A stretch of 64,000 nt of DNA, from assembly GCF_019355055.1 (NCBI RefSeq), contig NZ_CP048411.1, positions 3,065,501 through 3,129,500 on the forward strand. Direction: 5' to 3'. The translations under genes and the position numbers were made by a program. Under the pieces are notes generated by a model. It saw nothing but the letters and a program-made list of their open reading frames with translations. It did no database searches and was not told where the DNA came from. The stretch comes from Pseudomonas sp. MTM4. GTDB lineage: Bacteria > Pseudomonadota > Gammaproteobacteria > Pseudomonadales > Pseudomonadaceae. Positions within the stretch are counted from its first letter, which is position 1. Each line of letters begins with the position of its first letter. Below are positions 23,017 through 34,050 of this stretch, piece after piece.

Positions 23017-24834
23017 TCAATCCACTCGCTCAATCCTCCCCGCAACACGCCCACCAAACGGCTGCGGCAATCCTTCTATGTAATCCACTAGCGCATCCAG
23101 ATCCACCGGGCCGACGACGCGGTTGGTGCCTTCGGTGAGCACAGTGAAGTTGTCGCCGCCGCCGGCGAGGAAGGAGTTGACCGTGACGCGGTAGGTCGCG
23201 GCGGGGTTGATGGGCGTGCCGGTAGCGTCGCGCATTTCGATCACGCGGCTGCCTTCGGGGCGGCTGGCGGCCCAGCTGTACTGGATGCCGGATGGCTTGA
23301 GGATGCGCGCGTAGCTCTGGCCGATCCATTGCTGTTCCAGCAGCGTCTTGATCTGCGCGCCGGTCAGGTCCATGGAGACCAGATCGTTGGCAAAGGGCTG
23401 GATGGCGAACAGCTCGCCCCAGGAGACTTCACCTCCCGCCAGGTCAGCGCGGATGCCGCCCGGGTTCATGAAGCTGATCTGGGCATCGGTGGCGACGCGC
23501 TGGGCATCGGCGATCAGGTTGCCCAGCGCCGATTCGCCCGCGGGCGTTTCGGTGCGGGTGATGTCGCCTTGAGTTACGCCTACCAGACGAGCCACCAGCC
23601 GTTCGACGCGGGCATCGGCCTCTGCCACCAGCGCGGCGACTTCGGGGTCCGGCGACAGGCCGGCGCCCTGGTCGGCCCAGGTGGTGATTACAGCGGCGGA
23701 CTTCTCGACGATGTCGCGGCTGCGGCGGCTGACCACCAGTTCGATATCGGCGTAGGCGGTGCCGGCCGAGAACGCCTGGGTCACGAGGATCGGTTTGCCG
23801 CTGGCGTTGGGCACCAGGGCGTTGGTGAAGCCGTGGGAATGCCCAGAGATGACCACGTCTACTTCGTCATCCAGGCGCTCGATGATGTCGACCACCGGGT
23901 CGGTGACCGTGTCGGCCTCGGGGTTGGTCGGGCCGTCGTAGCTGGTCTGCTGGCCGCCCTGGTGCAGCGCGACGACGATGGCTCGCACGCCATGCCGGCG
24001 CAACTCGGCCACGGACTGGTTGATGGCATCCGCCTCGTCGATGAAGCGCAGGCCGGCCACGCCGCTCGGCGAGACGATCGACGGGGTTTCCTTCAACACG
24101 GCGCCAATCACGCCGATGCGCACGCCATCGCTGAAGTAGACGGAGTAGGGCGGCAGCAGGGATGCGCCGGCGCTTACATCGATCACGTTGCTCGACACCA
24201 CGGGAAAGCGCGCGCCTTCCCAAGAGGCTTCAAGGAACGGCCCGTTGCGATGGTTGCCGCCGGTGAGCTGGCGCAACAGTTCTGCTTTTCCGTTATCGAA
24301 TTCGTGATTACCGAGGGTACCGAGCAGATTGCAGCGCTGCTGAGCGAAGGGCTGCACGCTGCGCGGCATGTTCATCTGGCGGCTGAAGGGGCGGCAATGA
24401 GGGTTGGCCAGCAGGTTGAAGAAGCTGATCGACGGCTCATCACGCAGCAAGGCGGAATTAGGCGGGGAAGCACCGACCTGATCGCCGTCGTGCACGATTA
24501 GGGTGTTCTCGTTGCTGGCCGCCTTGAGGTAGGCGGCCAGGACAGCTGCACCGCCTGCCGGCCGCCCGGCCACGCTGCGCGGCGACAGCTGGCCGTGGAA
24601 GTCGTTGATGCTGAGCAGGTTGATGGACACCACCGGCTCGACCCGCCAGTCCGGTGCGCGCCAGCTGCGTCGCTCGCTGGCCTGCTGCCGGGCCTTGAGA
24701 CCTTCCAAGCGATCTTCACGGTAATCCTGCTCGATGGAACCGTGCTCGGGCTGTATTTGAGTTTGAGCCAGAGTCGGGCCGGCGAGGCCGACCAGGCTTG
24801 CCGCGAGCAGCCAATCCAGTATGCGCGTACGCAT
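23017..24834 (-). CDS. secreted bifunctional 5'-nucleotidase / metallophosphoesterase (UshA-like)
   Basis: The 605-residue product from the ATG at 24834 (GAGGAAC upstream) has a signal peptide, MRTRILDWLLAASLVGLAGPTLAQ. The metallophosphatase domain shows INDFHGQLSPR, VHDGDQVGASP, GNHEFDNGK and VISGHSHGF, the metal and catalytic motifs of 5'-nucleotidases. The C-terminal domain has GNLIADAQRVATDAQISFMNPGGIRADL and the NDLVSMDLTGAQI and FLAGGGDNFTVL segments that bind the nucleotide. It should release phosphate from nucleotides in the periplasm. Confidence 0.9.
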   Translation of the reverse strand: MRTRILDWLLAASLVGLAGPTLAQTQIQPEHGSIEQDYREDRLEGLKARQQASERRSWRAPDWRVEPVVSINLLSINDFHGQLSPRSVAGRPAGGAAVLAAYLKAASNENTLIVHDGDQVGASPPNSALLRDEPSISFFNLLANPHCRPFSRQMNMPRSVQPFAQQRCNLLGTLGNHEFDNGKAELLRQLTGGNHRNGPFLEASWEGARFPVVSSNVIDVSAGASLLPPYSVYFSDGVRIGVIGAVLKETPSIVSPSGVAGLRFIDEADAINQSVAELRRHGVRAIVVALHQGGQQTSYDGPTNPEADTVTDPVVDIIERLDDEVDVVISGHSHGFTNALVPNASGKPILVTQAFSAGTAYADIELVVSRRSRDIVEKSAAVITTWADQGAGLSPDPEVAALVAEADARVERLVARLVGVTQGDITRTETPAGESALGNLIADAQRVATDAQISFMNPGGIRADLAGGEVSWGELFAIQPFANDLVSMDLTGAQIKTLLEQQWIGQSYARILKPSGIQYSWAASRPEGSRVIEMRDATGTPINPAATYRVTVNSFLAGGGDNFTVLTEGTNRVVGPVDLDALVDYIEGLPQPFGGRVAGRIERVD

Positions 24835-25101
24835 TGCGAGTTCCTCGGTGCGGTGGGGTGCGACCGAAATTAGGAAGCGCAGGTGGCAGGTTGATGACTG
24901 CTTGTTGGCGTTTTCGCGAGAGGCGGCGTGCGGCTTATGGGCAACCGGGAGCGGCAGTCGGTTGCGCGAGGCCATGGCCTTGCGAAGGAGAGGGCTGGCC
25001 TTTGTCATAGCGGGGCATGTCATCCGTCGCTGGCCGTGCCTGGCGCCGAACGCTCACAGCGGGCGTCCGGTCGGTATTAGCAACCATTGGGAGATTTGAC
25101 G

Positions 25102-25593
25102 ATGACGATATCCAGCAATCTGTTTTGGGGCGCTTTGGCACTCGGCTTGGTGACAGGGATGCGCAGCACACTGGCGCCGACGATGGCCAGCCGAGCGCTG
25201 GCAGCTCATGACAGCATCGATGAAGCAGACGAGCCGGCGCGAACGCTGGCTTCGCATCGCGCCCAACAATTTCTGATGCCTATGGCCGCTGCCGAATTGC
25301 TCGGCGACAAGATGCCTTTCGCGCCGGATCGGACGATTCTGCCTTCGATGATGTTTCGTGCGTTATCGGGCGGCGTGACCGCGGCGGCGTTGGCCGGCGC
25401 TCGGCGGGAGCCGATTTGGCTACCGGCGCTGATCGGCGCGACGGCAGCGCTGGTCGCGTCAGAGATCGGACTCAACCTGCGCAAGCCTTACCAGAGCAAT
25501 TCGCTGATGAATGCCGCGCTGGGGCTGGCTGAAGATTGTGTGGCGTTGTCGATCGGGAGCGCTGGGTTACGGCGGGCATTGGGCGAGCGGTGA
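25102..25593 (+). CDS. DUF4126 family membrane protein
   Basis: The 163-residue protein has three to four hydrophobic segments and the DUF4126 pattern: ALGLVTGMRSTLAPTMASRAL, AAAELLGDKMPFAPDRTI, the SGGVTAAALAGA segment, and GAAxAL-type repeats further on. Function unknown. The ATG at 25102 is used because GGGAGA precedes it; a TTG at 25087 is in frame. From 25594 to 25783 nothing else is seen. Confidence 0.8.
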   Translation: MTISSNLFWGALALGLVTGMRSTLAPTMASRALAAHDSIDEADEPARTLASHRAQQFLMPMAAAELLGDKMPFAPDRTILPSMMFRALSGGVTAAALAGARREPIWLPALIGATAALVASEIGLNLRKPYQSNSLMNAALGLAEDCVALSIGSAGLRRALGER

Positions 25594-25783
25594 CCCTCGG
25601 GCCAGGGCTGAAGGCTTGCCGTTGTGCTCCTACGGGTTGGTTTGCCAGCTGAGCGGTGTATCAGGCTCAACCTATTCCGCGCCTGGACGGTGAGCTGTAC
25701 CCATTGAATACTTCGGCTCACTCGTTTTGACGATGATGTGAGACAGCCACAAAACGTTTCGAGCGGCTACAGCTCTAGATCGA

Positions 25784-25810
25784 CAAAAAAAGGCCGCATC
25801 GCGCGGCCCT
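25784..25810 (-). terminator. Rho-independent terminator of the stress-protein gene
   Basis: Read on the minus strand, GGGCCGCGCGATGCGGCC is followed by seven T residues. It lies about 20 bases after the stop of the gene ending at 25832. Confidence 0.85.
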
Positions 25811-25831
25811 TGGTTAATCAAAAACCAGCAC

Positions 25832-26626
25832 TCAGCTTTGCCGCTTGATCACGCATATCCGGTCGCTGCATGTTCCCGCCTGGGTGGGATCCATGCCTTG
25901 CGTCGCGTCGCGAGCGGCAACACTGTCACCGGCCAGGCCGCCACCCGTCGGGGAGGAGGTGGCGGTGGTTTCCGGATAGCCTGTCCCGGCGCGTTTGGCG
26001 GCGGTGCCTACATCGTAGCGGCCAGTATCGCCGGAGCCTGTGTGAGCATCGACAGTGTGGCCTGTGCCTGCTGCGCTGCCGCCCAGGGCGCCCGTATCGA
26101 GATGCGTGCTTCCTGAACGACCCGCATCGCCGGTGGTATGGGCGGTCCCAACGAAATGCTTGTCGAGATGGCTGTCGCCGCCCGTCGCGCCGGCGTAGGG
26201 GCTGGTCGGCCCGGCATAACCCGGCGTTGAGCCGGAGCCGGCACCGTTGTCATCAATGCTAATGGCGCCGTTGTACTCCAGCGCATCACGCGCCCTGACG
26301 AGTTGATCATCGTCGTATATATCTACGGCGAGCACCGTGGCGCCTCGGCGCACCGCCTCCGGATACGCCGTGGCGTGGCGGCGATGGTCTTCATGCGGCT
26401 CATGGCCGAACAGCGACTTGAAGAAATGCGCGACCTTGGATTCGTGTTGCGTGCGGTCCACCGTGCTGCCTGCAGTGGAATAGGGCGTGTCGTAGCCATG
26501 AATTTCCGCGCTCTCGGCGCCTACGGTATGGATCTGCTCCCGAGCAATGCCCCTCGACATCAGGTCGCCATAGGTGCGGCTGGCGTCGGTTGGCGTTGCG
26601 AACGCTGCTACCAATGTGTGTTTCAT
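25832..26626 (-). CDS. general-stress-17M-like protein with long Gly/Thr-rich tail
   Basis: The 264-residue protein starts with a domain like heat-induced stress protein YflT: MKHTLVAAFATPTDASRTYGDLMSRGIAREQIH, then FFKSLFG, GATVLAVDIYDDDQLVRARDAL. After residue 145 it becomes a low-complexity Gly/Thr/Ser/Ala/His tail (about 100 residues) without clear fold. The tail ends DRICVIKRQS. Function is not known; such proteins are often induced by osmotic or oxidative stress in pseudomonads. Single gene with its own terminator. Confidence 0.75.
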   Translation of the reverse strand: MKHTLVAAFATPTDASRTYGDLMSRGIAREQIHTVGAESAEIHGYDTPYSTAGSTVDRTQHESKVAHFFKSLFGHEPHEDHRRHATAYPEAVRRGATVLAVDIYDDDQLVRARDALEYNGAISIDDNGAGSGSTPGYAGPTSPYAGATGGDSHLDKHFVGTAHTTGDAGRSGSTHLDTGALGGSAAGTGHTVDAHTGSGDTGRYDVGTAAKRAGTGYPETTATSSPTGGGLAGDSVAARDATQGMDPTQAGTCSDRICVIKRQS

Positions 26627-27047
26627 GATTCACCTCGCGTTGTGTTGAACAACTGGGTATGCGGAGCGCTGCGCTCATAAGGGCCTGACGGCAGGCTCAG
26701 GCGCGAGCAGCCATGAACGTTGGCCGCTTCGGCAGCTATCAAGAGCAACGCCCGTGAACATTGGGTCTGGCTGCAGGGCCATAGTTCAGAAATGAAGCAT
26801 CGGCCGTTGGGAGGCTGGCCGGAATCGCACAAGCGCCGCGGAGGTTTCGGGTGGTTGGTTAGTGCGGGCCGGGTCTGCGAGGGTTGTTCTAAGCGCTGGC
26901 TATCGGCGACGCCGGGGTTAAACGGGTGGCGGCGGTATTGTGGGCTGGGTGTCGCATCGGCCGATGCTACGACGTTGTGTGGGAGAGGGTGGAAAAGGCT
27001 TCGCCGTTTTCCACCCCTAGGATGTGGGATCCGAGTTCTCCGACGGC
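26627..27047. other. intergenic stretch without a supported gene
   Basis: About 420 bases between two minus-strand genes. The part next to 26626 should hold the promoter of the stress-protein gene; no clear sigma factor boxes stand out. An open frame on the plus strand has unnatural, Trp/Arg-rich composition and is not called. No REP copy is present. Confidence 0.5.
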
Positions 27048-27890
27048 TCAGTCCAGATCTGACGCGCTGTGCCGCTCGGGTGCCTGTTCCGACTCTTCGC
27101 CCCAGGTGCGATTGACCTTGCGGCCGCGGATTACGGCAGGGCGTTCGGCCACTTCGGCGGCCCAGCGCTGCACGTGCTTGTAATCCTGCACCGAAAGGAA
27201 TTCGGCAGCGTTATACAGCTCGCCGCGCACCAGTACGCCGTACCAAGGCCAGATGGCCATGTCGGCGATGGTGTATTCGTCGCCCGCGATGTAGCGGTTT
27301 TCGGCCAGTTGGCGATCCAGCACGTCGAGTTGGCGCTTGACCTCCATCGCGTAGCGGTTGATCGGGTATTCGTACTTTTCCGGTGCGTAGGCATAGAAAT
27401 GCCCGAAACCGCCACCGAGGAAGGGCGCCGAACCCATCTGCCAGAACAGCCAATTGAGGGTTTCGGTACGGGCCAGCGGTTCGGTCGGCAGGAAGGCGCC
27501 GAATTTTTCCGCGAGATAGACGAGGATCGAGCCGGACTCGAACACACGCAGCGGTTCGCCCCCGACGCTGTGGTCGGCCAGTGCCGGAATCTTGGAGTTC
27601 GGATTGATCTCGACGAAGCCGCTGCCGAACTGGTCGCCGTCACCAATCTTGATTAGCCAGGCGTCGTACTCCGCACCGGTGTGGCCGAGGGCGAGCAACT
27701 CTTCGAGCATGATGGTGACCTTCACGCCGTTGGGCGTGGCCAGCGAGTAGAGCTGCAGCGGATGCTTGCCGACCGGCAGCGCCCGCTCCTCCCGCGCGCC
27801 GGCGGTCGGCGCATTGATACTGGCGAAGGTGCCGCCCGAGGGTGCGTCGTGCGTCCAGATTTTTGGCGGTACGTAGGTGGTATCAGGCAT
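27048..27890 (-). CDS. yghU: glutathione S-transferase family protein YghU
   Basis: The 280-residue product matches the YghU/Nu-class GST along its length: YVPPKIWTHDAPSGGTFASIN at the start, the long N-terminal arm, thioredoxin-like domain with LYSLATPNGVKVTIMLEEL and INPNSKIPALAD, then the helical domain with FWQMGSAPFLGGGFGHFYAYAPEK and IADMAIWPWYG. These enzymes bind two glutathiones (or glutathionylspermidine) and reduce disulfides or organic peroxides. A cytoplasmic, stand-alone gene. Length and motifs are normal. Confidence 0.92.
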   Translation of the reverse strand: MPDTTYVPPKIWTHDAPSGGTFASINAPTAGAREERALPVGKHPLQLYSLATPNGVKVTIMLEELLALGHTGAEYDAWLIKIGDGDQFGSGFVEINPNSKIPALADHSVGGEPLRVFESGSILVYLAEKFGAFLPTEPLARTETLNWLFWQMGSAPFLGGGFGHFYAYAPEKYEYPINRYAMEVKRQLDVLDRQLAENRYIAGDEYTIADMAIWPWYGVLVRGELYNAAEFLSVQDYKHVQRWAAEVAERPAVIRGRKVNRTWGEESEQAPERHSASDLD

Positions 27891-28024
27891 GGCGATCTCC
27901 TCGAAGGGGTTTGACCGGGGATGTGCGTAGCATCCTACGCGTTCAGCCAGCGTGGTCGAAATCGAGCTGGTCGATATTGGTCATCGACGGTGGGTGGTTA
28001 GCGTTTGTCTGCACGCGGCAGCAG

Positions 28025-28170
28025 CGGTGGGCTGAAGCCCACCCTACGTAGGAGTAGCGTCATGTGTAGGGTGGGCTTCAGCCCACCAGACTTCGGGGCC
28101 GGCGGCAACGGCCAGGCATTGATGAGGGCGGTGCGCGGCGAGCAAGCGGTGGGCTAAAGCCCACCCTACA
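28025..28170 (+). repeat. three REP copies next to the RAYT gene
   Basis: GGTGGGCTGAAGCCCACCCT at about 28026-28045, the reverse form GTAGGGTGGGCTTCAGCCCA at 28067-28086, and another copy with TAAAG in the loop at 28148-28170. The first two form a REP doublet (REPIN-like) with about 20 bases between. Confidence 0.9.
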
Positions 28171-28194
28171 TAGGCTAAAGCGGCGCGCCTATGG

Positions 28195-28719
28195 TTACTC
28201 ACCGAACGTGCCATTCGCTTCGGCGCTACACGCCCAGTCCTTTGGCAACAATCCCTTCTCTACGTACCGATGGAAACTCGAATAAGTCCAGTCGGCGACC
28301 TGTTCTACGAGCCCATGCTTGACCGGGTTGTAGTGGATGTATTCGACGTGCCGTTGCAAGTCAGATTCATCCCGAATCTGGTGTTCCCAAAACCGGCGTT
28401 GCCAGATGCTTTTTTCTCGCTTGCGCGCCTTGCTGGGGCTTTGGGTGGCTGCGGGGAATTGGCGGGAGAAGGTGCTCTTGAGCAGGCTCCAGCGGCCGGC
28501 ATAGTCGGCGTCGCCCTCAGGAAGCGTCCAGATGGCGTGCAGGTGATCGGGCAGGACGCAAACAGCGACGGTTTGAAAAGGGCGGGTTCGCTGGGTCTGG
28601 CGATAGGCATGGCGGAGGCGTTCGACTTCTTCAACCAGCAGCCGGGACTGGCGGTCGGCCAGGGTCAGGGTGAAAAACCAGGTGCCGCCTGGCACCTGGC
28701 TGCGGCGGTAGTTGGGCAT
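28195..28719 (-). CDS. REP-associated tyrosine transposase (RAYT, IS200/IS605-like Y1)
   Basis: The 174-residue product starts at the ATG at 28719 (MPNYRRSQVPGGTWFFTLTL), the standard RAYT beginning. The metal-binding HUH motif is PDHLHAIW (His59, His61), and the catalytic Tyr is likely Tyr127 in HVEYIHYNPVKHGLV. WQRRFWEHQIRDESDLQRH is the usual linker to it. RAYTs cut and join single-stranded REP hairpins and are thought to spread REPs in the genome; they do not move as classical IS. REP doublets flank it on both sides. The frame stays open 40 codons upstream through the flanking REP, which should not be coding. Confidence 0.93.
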   Translation of the reverse strand: MPNYRRSQVPGGTWFFTLTLADRQSRLLVEEVERLRHAYRQTQRTRPFQTVAVCVLPDHLHAIWTLPEGDADYAGRWSLLKSTFSRQFPAATQSPSKARKREKSIWQRRFWEHQIRDESDLQRHVEYIHYNPVKHGLVEQVADWTYSSFHRYVEKGLLPKDWACSAEANGTFGE

Positions 28720-28768
28720 GGAGGCCTCCTTGCCTTCATGGTGATGCGGATATGTGCGGGAAAAAGAC

Positions 28769-28865
28769 GTAGGGTGGGCCGGGCGGCGCTCCGCTTTAGC
28801 CCACCGAGTGCGTGTAGTAATTGGTGGGCTGAAGCCCACCCTACGGGTCCTAAAGCCACCCTACG
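28769..28865 (+). repeat. REP cluster upstream of the RAYT gene
   Basis: A longer variant (GTAGGGTGGGCCGGGCGGCG ... TTTAGCCCACC, 28769-28805), a standard copy (GGTGGGCTGAAGCCCACCCT near 28823-28842) and a half copy (CTAAAGCCACCCTAC, 28850-28864), directly before the trpA stop. Confidence 0.88.
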
Positions 28866-28866
28866 G

Positions 28867-31011
<2,145 letters not shown>

Positions 31012-31935
31012 ATGAGCCAAAACCTTCCTCCGCTCAACGCGCTGCGTGCTTTCGAAGCTGCTGCTCGCCTGCAGAGCGTAAGCCAAGCGGCAGCGGAACT
31101 CAGCGTGACTCATGGTGCCGTCAGCCGGCAGATTCGCCTGCTCGAAGACGACCTTGGCGTGGCACTTTTCAGCAAGGAAGGGCGTGGCGTAAAACTCACC
31201 GATGCGGGGCTACGGTTGCGCGATGCGGCGGGCGAGGCGTTCGAGCGGCTGCGCAACACCTGCGCCGAACTGCGGCAACAGACCGTCGATGCACCTTTCG
31301 TGCTCGGCTGTCCCGGCAGCCTGCTGGCGCGCTGGTTCATTCCCCGACTCGATCGGCTTAACCGTGAGCTGCCGGATCTGCATCTGCAGTTATCCGCCAG
31401 TGAAGGTGAGCTGGACCCGCGCAAGCCTGGTCTGGATGCCACTCTGTGGTACGCCGAGCCGCCGTGGCCGGCGGACATGCAGGTGTTCGAGCTGGCTGCC
31501 GAATGCATCGGCCCGGTGCTCAGTCCGCATCATCCGAATTGCGCCAAGCTGCGTCAGGCGCCGGTCTCGGTGCTACTCGACGAAGCGGTGCTATACCCCA
31601 CATCCCGGCCGCAGGCGTGGCCGGCCTGGGCGCAAGGCAACGGTATCGACCCGGCCCGTCTGAAGATGGGGCAAGGCTTCGAACACCTCTACTTTCTATT
31701 GGAAGCGGCGCTGGCTGGATTGGGTGTGGCTATCGCGCCGCAACAATTGGTTGCCGACGACATACGCCAGGGGCGCTTGCTGGCGCCTTGGGGGTTCGTG
31801 GAGACCCGCGCCAAGCTGGCGCTGTGGGTGCCGGCGCGGCGGGTGAATCGGCGGGCGGAGCGGTTGGCCGAATGGCTGCGCAACGAGCAGGCCGGCACCG
31901 AATCAGTGGAAAGTAGCCTTGGCAGGACTAGGTAG
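31012..31935 (+). CDS. trpI: LysR-family activator of trpBA
   Basis: The 307-residue protein has an N-terminal helix-turn-helix ([56 protein letters not shown]) and a LysR effector domain. It is of the GcvA-like subgroup to which TrpI belongs, and it is divergently placed from trpBA with the expected gap, the arrangement conserved in pseudomonads. TrpI with indoleglycerol phosphate turns on trpBA. The name rests on both family and location. REPs follow directly. Confidence 0.92.
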   Translation: MSQNLPPLNALRAFEAAARLQSVSQAAAELSVTHGAVSRQIRLLEDDLGVALFSKEGRGVKLTDAGLRLRDAAGEAFERLRNTCAELRQQTVDAPFVLGCPGSLLARWFIPRLDRLNRELPDLHLQLSASEGELDPRKPGLDATLWYAEPPWPADMQVFELAAECIGPVLSPHHPNCAKLRQAPVSVLLDEAVLYPTSRPQAWPAWAQGNGIDPARLKMGQGFEHLYFLLEAALAGLGVAIAPQQLVADDIRQGRLLAPWGFVETRAKLALWVPARRVNRRAERLAEWLRNEQAGTESVESSLGRTR

Positions 31936-31941
31936 CAGGCT

Positions 31942-32126
31942 GCGGTGGGCTGAAGCCCTCCCTACAAAGCTGAATGCGCACTGTAATGCCGTCGGGTGGC
32001 TGAGCGGCGTTCCGCTTCAGCCCACCGAAATTTGGTCGAACCCACGGGCCGGGGCAGCAGGTAGGGTGGGCTTTAGCCCACCGTCGTAGGGTCGTCGTGT
32101 GCTGGTGGGCTGAAGCCCACCCTACG
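31942..32126 (+). repeat. REP cluster between trpI and galE
   Basis: Four copies: one with a CTCC change (31942-31965), one long variant with GAGCGGCGTTCCGCTTCAGC (about 31994-32027), GTAGGGTGGGCTTTAGCCCA at 32061-32080, and the inverted GGTGGGCTGAAGCCCACCCT at about 32104-32123. The last two form a doublet. Confidence 0.9.
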
Positions 32127-32129
32127 GGT

Positions 32130-33194
32130 CTAACTCGCCAATGCGGTTTCGGCGGTCGCTGCGACCTTCTCGGCTGGGACTTCCGTCGCATAACCCTGCG
32201 GATTACGGCTCTGCCAGCGCCAGGCGTCGGTGAGCATCGTCAGCAAATCCTTATCCGCCTGCCAGCCAAGTTCTTCGCGGGCTTTGGTCGGGTCGGACCA
32301 GCATTGGGCGATGTCGCCAGGGCGGCGTGCCTTGAAGACGTGGGGCAATGGGCGACCAATGACTTCCTCGAATGCGGTGACCATCTGGCGCACCGAGTAG
32401 CCACGGCCGGTACCGAGATTCCAGACCGATACGCCGCGAACCAGATCCAGCCGCTCCAGTGCCTGGAGATGCCCCTTGGCCAGGTCGACGACGTGGATGT
32501 AGTCGCGCACGCCGGTGCCGTCCGGGGTTGGGTAGTCGGCGCCATAGATACTCAGTTGCTTGCGCCGACCGACCGCCACCTGAAGCATGTAGGGCAGCAG
32601 ATTGTTGGGGATGCCGTTGGGGTCTTCGCCGATCAGCCCGGACTCGTGCGCGCCGATGGGGTTGAAGTAGCGCAGCAAGGCGATCGACCAGCGCGGGTCG
32701 GATTCGGCCAGCCCCTTGAGCACGTTTTCGGCCATCAGCTTGGACTGGCCATAGGGGTTGGTCGGAACGCCGGTCGGGCACTTCTCGGTGATCGGCATCC
32801 GCGGCGAGTCTCCGTAGACGGTCGCCGACGAGCTGAATACCAGCCTGAAAATGCCGGCTTCGGCCATCGCCTGGCACAACGCGATGCTGCCGCTGACGTT
32901 GGTCTCGTAGTAGCGCAGGGGTTCGCGCACGCTTTCCCCCACCGCCTTGAGCCCGGCGAAATGCAGCACGGCGGTCACCGGATAGGAGGCGAACAGCGCA
33001 TTGAGCAGCGACCGGTTGCGCACGTCGCCTTTGACGAATTGCACCTTGCGGCCGGACAACGCCTCGACTCGGTCCAGCGCCACCTTGGAGCTGTTGCACA
33101 GATTGTCCAGCACTAGAACCTCATGGCCCGCCAGGAGCAGCTCCAGCACTGCATGGGACCCGATGTAGCCAGCTCCTCCCGTTACCAGAATCAT
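32130..33194 (-). CDS. galE: UDP-glucose 4-epimerase
   Basis: The 354-residue product is a typical GalE: MILVTGGAGYIGSH binds NAD, FSSSATVYGD contains the active-site Ser/Thr, and NPYGQSKLMAE the Tyr-x3-Lys pair. C-terminal signature: YFNPIGAHESGLIGEDPNGIPNNLLPYM and GTGVRDYIHVVDLAKGH. It interconverts UDP-glucose and UDP-galactose. The ATG at 33194 follows GGTGGAAAC. UDP-galactose is the substrate of the UDP-galactopyranose mutase encoded at 35223, so it likely serves the adjoining glycan operon although transcribed the other way. Confidence 0.95.
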   Translation of the reverse strand: MILVTGGAGYIGSHAVLELLLAGHEVLVLDNLCNSSKVALDRVEALSGRKVQFVKGDVRNRSLLNALFASYPVTAVLHFAGLKAVGESVREPLRYYETNVSGSIALCQAMAEAGIFRLVFSSSATVYGDSPRMPITEKCPTGVPTNPYGQSKLMAENVLKGLAESDPRWSIALLRYFNPIGAHESGLIGEDPNGIPNNLLPYMLQVAVGRRKQLSIYGADYPTPDGTGVRDYIHVVDLAKGHLQALERLDLVRGVSVWNLGTGRGYSVRQMVTAFEEVIGRPLPHVFKARRPGDIAQCWSDPTKAREELGWQADKDLLTMLTDAWRWQSRNPQGYATEVPAEKVAATAETALAS

Positions 33195-33474
33195 GTTTCC
33201 ACCTCGCGTGAGAATTCTTTCGACGCGCACGGAGACTGCGGCTGGCCGTATGAGCGCGGTCGCTGCATGGATCTCCAGGGTTGGGTTCGGCGAACCGGGT
33301 GGTGCTACTGCGAAAGCACGCTGCGCCGGTGCCGGGGTAAATCATGCGTCCTGTGATAAGGACGGGAGAGTTGCGGTCAAGTTCCAACGAGACGACCGCC
33401 AGCCGATGACCGACCGCTTTGTCGGATAACGCGCGGCTGAAATGAGCGCGGATGAACAAGGCGCCGCGACCCGT

Positions 33475-33737
33475 GGAGTGCGCTCCGCGCACCAAGAACG
33501 GCTGAACCCAGGAAGTGTGCTCAGGCGCAACGTCGTGCCCGGCCCGAACGCCGGTTGGTGCGTGGAACGCACCCTACGAATGATGCCGCCCCGGAAGATT
33601 GCCCAGGTTCTTCTGAGCGCCGGTCCGGTAGGGTGCGCTCCGCGCACCAAGCGCTGCTGAAACCAGGCAACAGGCTCAAGCGCAACGTTATGCCCGGCCC
33701 GAACTACGCCTGGTGCGTGGAACGCACCCTGCGAATG
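33475..33737 (+). repeat. tandem duplication with a second REP type, in the galE/glycan-operon gap
   Basis: Two direct copies of about 108 bases (33475-33582 and 33630-33737) lie about 155 bases apart. Each starts with GTGCGCTCCGCGCACCA, contains CGCAACGT and TGCCCGGCCCGAAC, and ends with TGGTGCGTGGAACGCACCCT. Each therefore carries a pair of inverted REP-like hairpins (core GTGCG ... CGCAC). The rest of the gap 33195-34050 shows no gene; the 300 bases before 34051 should hold the promoter of the glycan operon. Confidence 0.85.
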
Positions 33738-34050
33738 CCGTCCCGTGGGTGGCGCAGGTTCGCCTGAAGCGTCAGCGCCAGAGCGAATGCGCGAAAGAGG
33801 CGGTGCAGAGGCTTCAGACGAACCTTGGACAGAAGCCTTCGACATTGCATCGCCGAGCGCTCTCATGCACCGCAACCCGGCAAAGGGAACCTTGACTTGC
33901 CCGGCGTCGTCCATAACCCGCGGGCTGCGCTTGGTACGCCACGAGCGTCATAGGCAGCGAGCCCCGACATTTATGTGTTTGCGCAGGCAGCGCGGGCCAA
34001 TGCGATGCAGCAGAACGGACTCTGAAGATTTCGCGATCCGAGAGGTGTTC

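Noticed and set aside
23329..24501. 390-residue open frame opposite the 5'-nucleotidase
   Set aside because: Antisense shadow; the nucleotidase motifs on the other strand are complete.
26720..27115. 131-residue plus-strand open frame in the gap before yghU
   Set aside because: Runs into yghU, Trp/Arg/Cys-rich, no ribosome-binding site; composition unlike real proteins here.
33745..34050. Longer N-terminus of the glycosyltransferase from 33745
   Set aside because: The extra 102 codons start inside the REP-like tandem, and a good ribosome-binding site with ATG stands at 34051.
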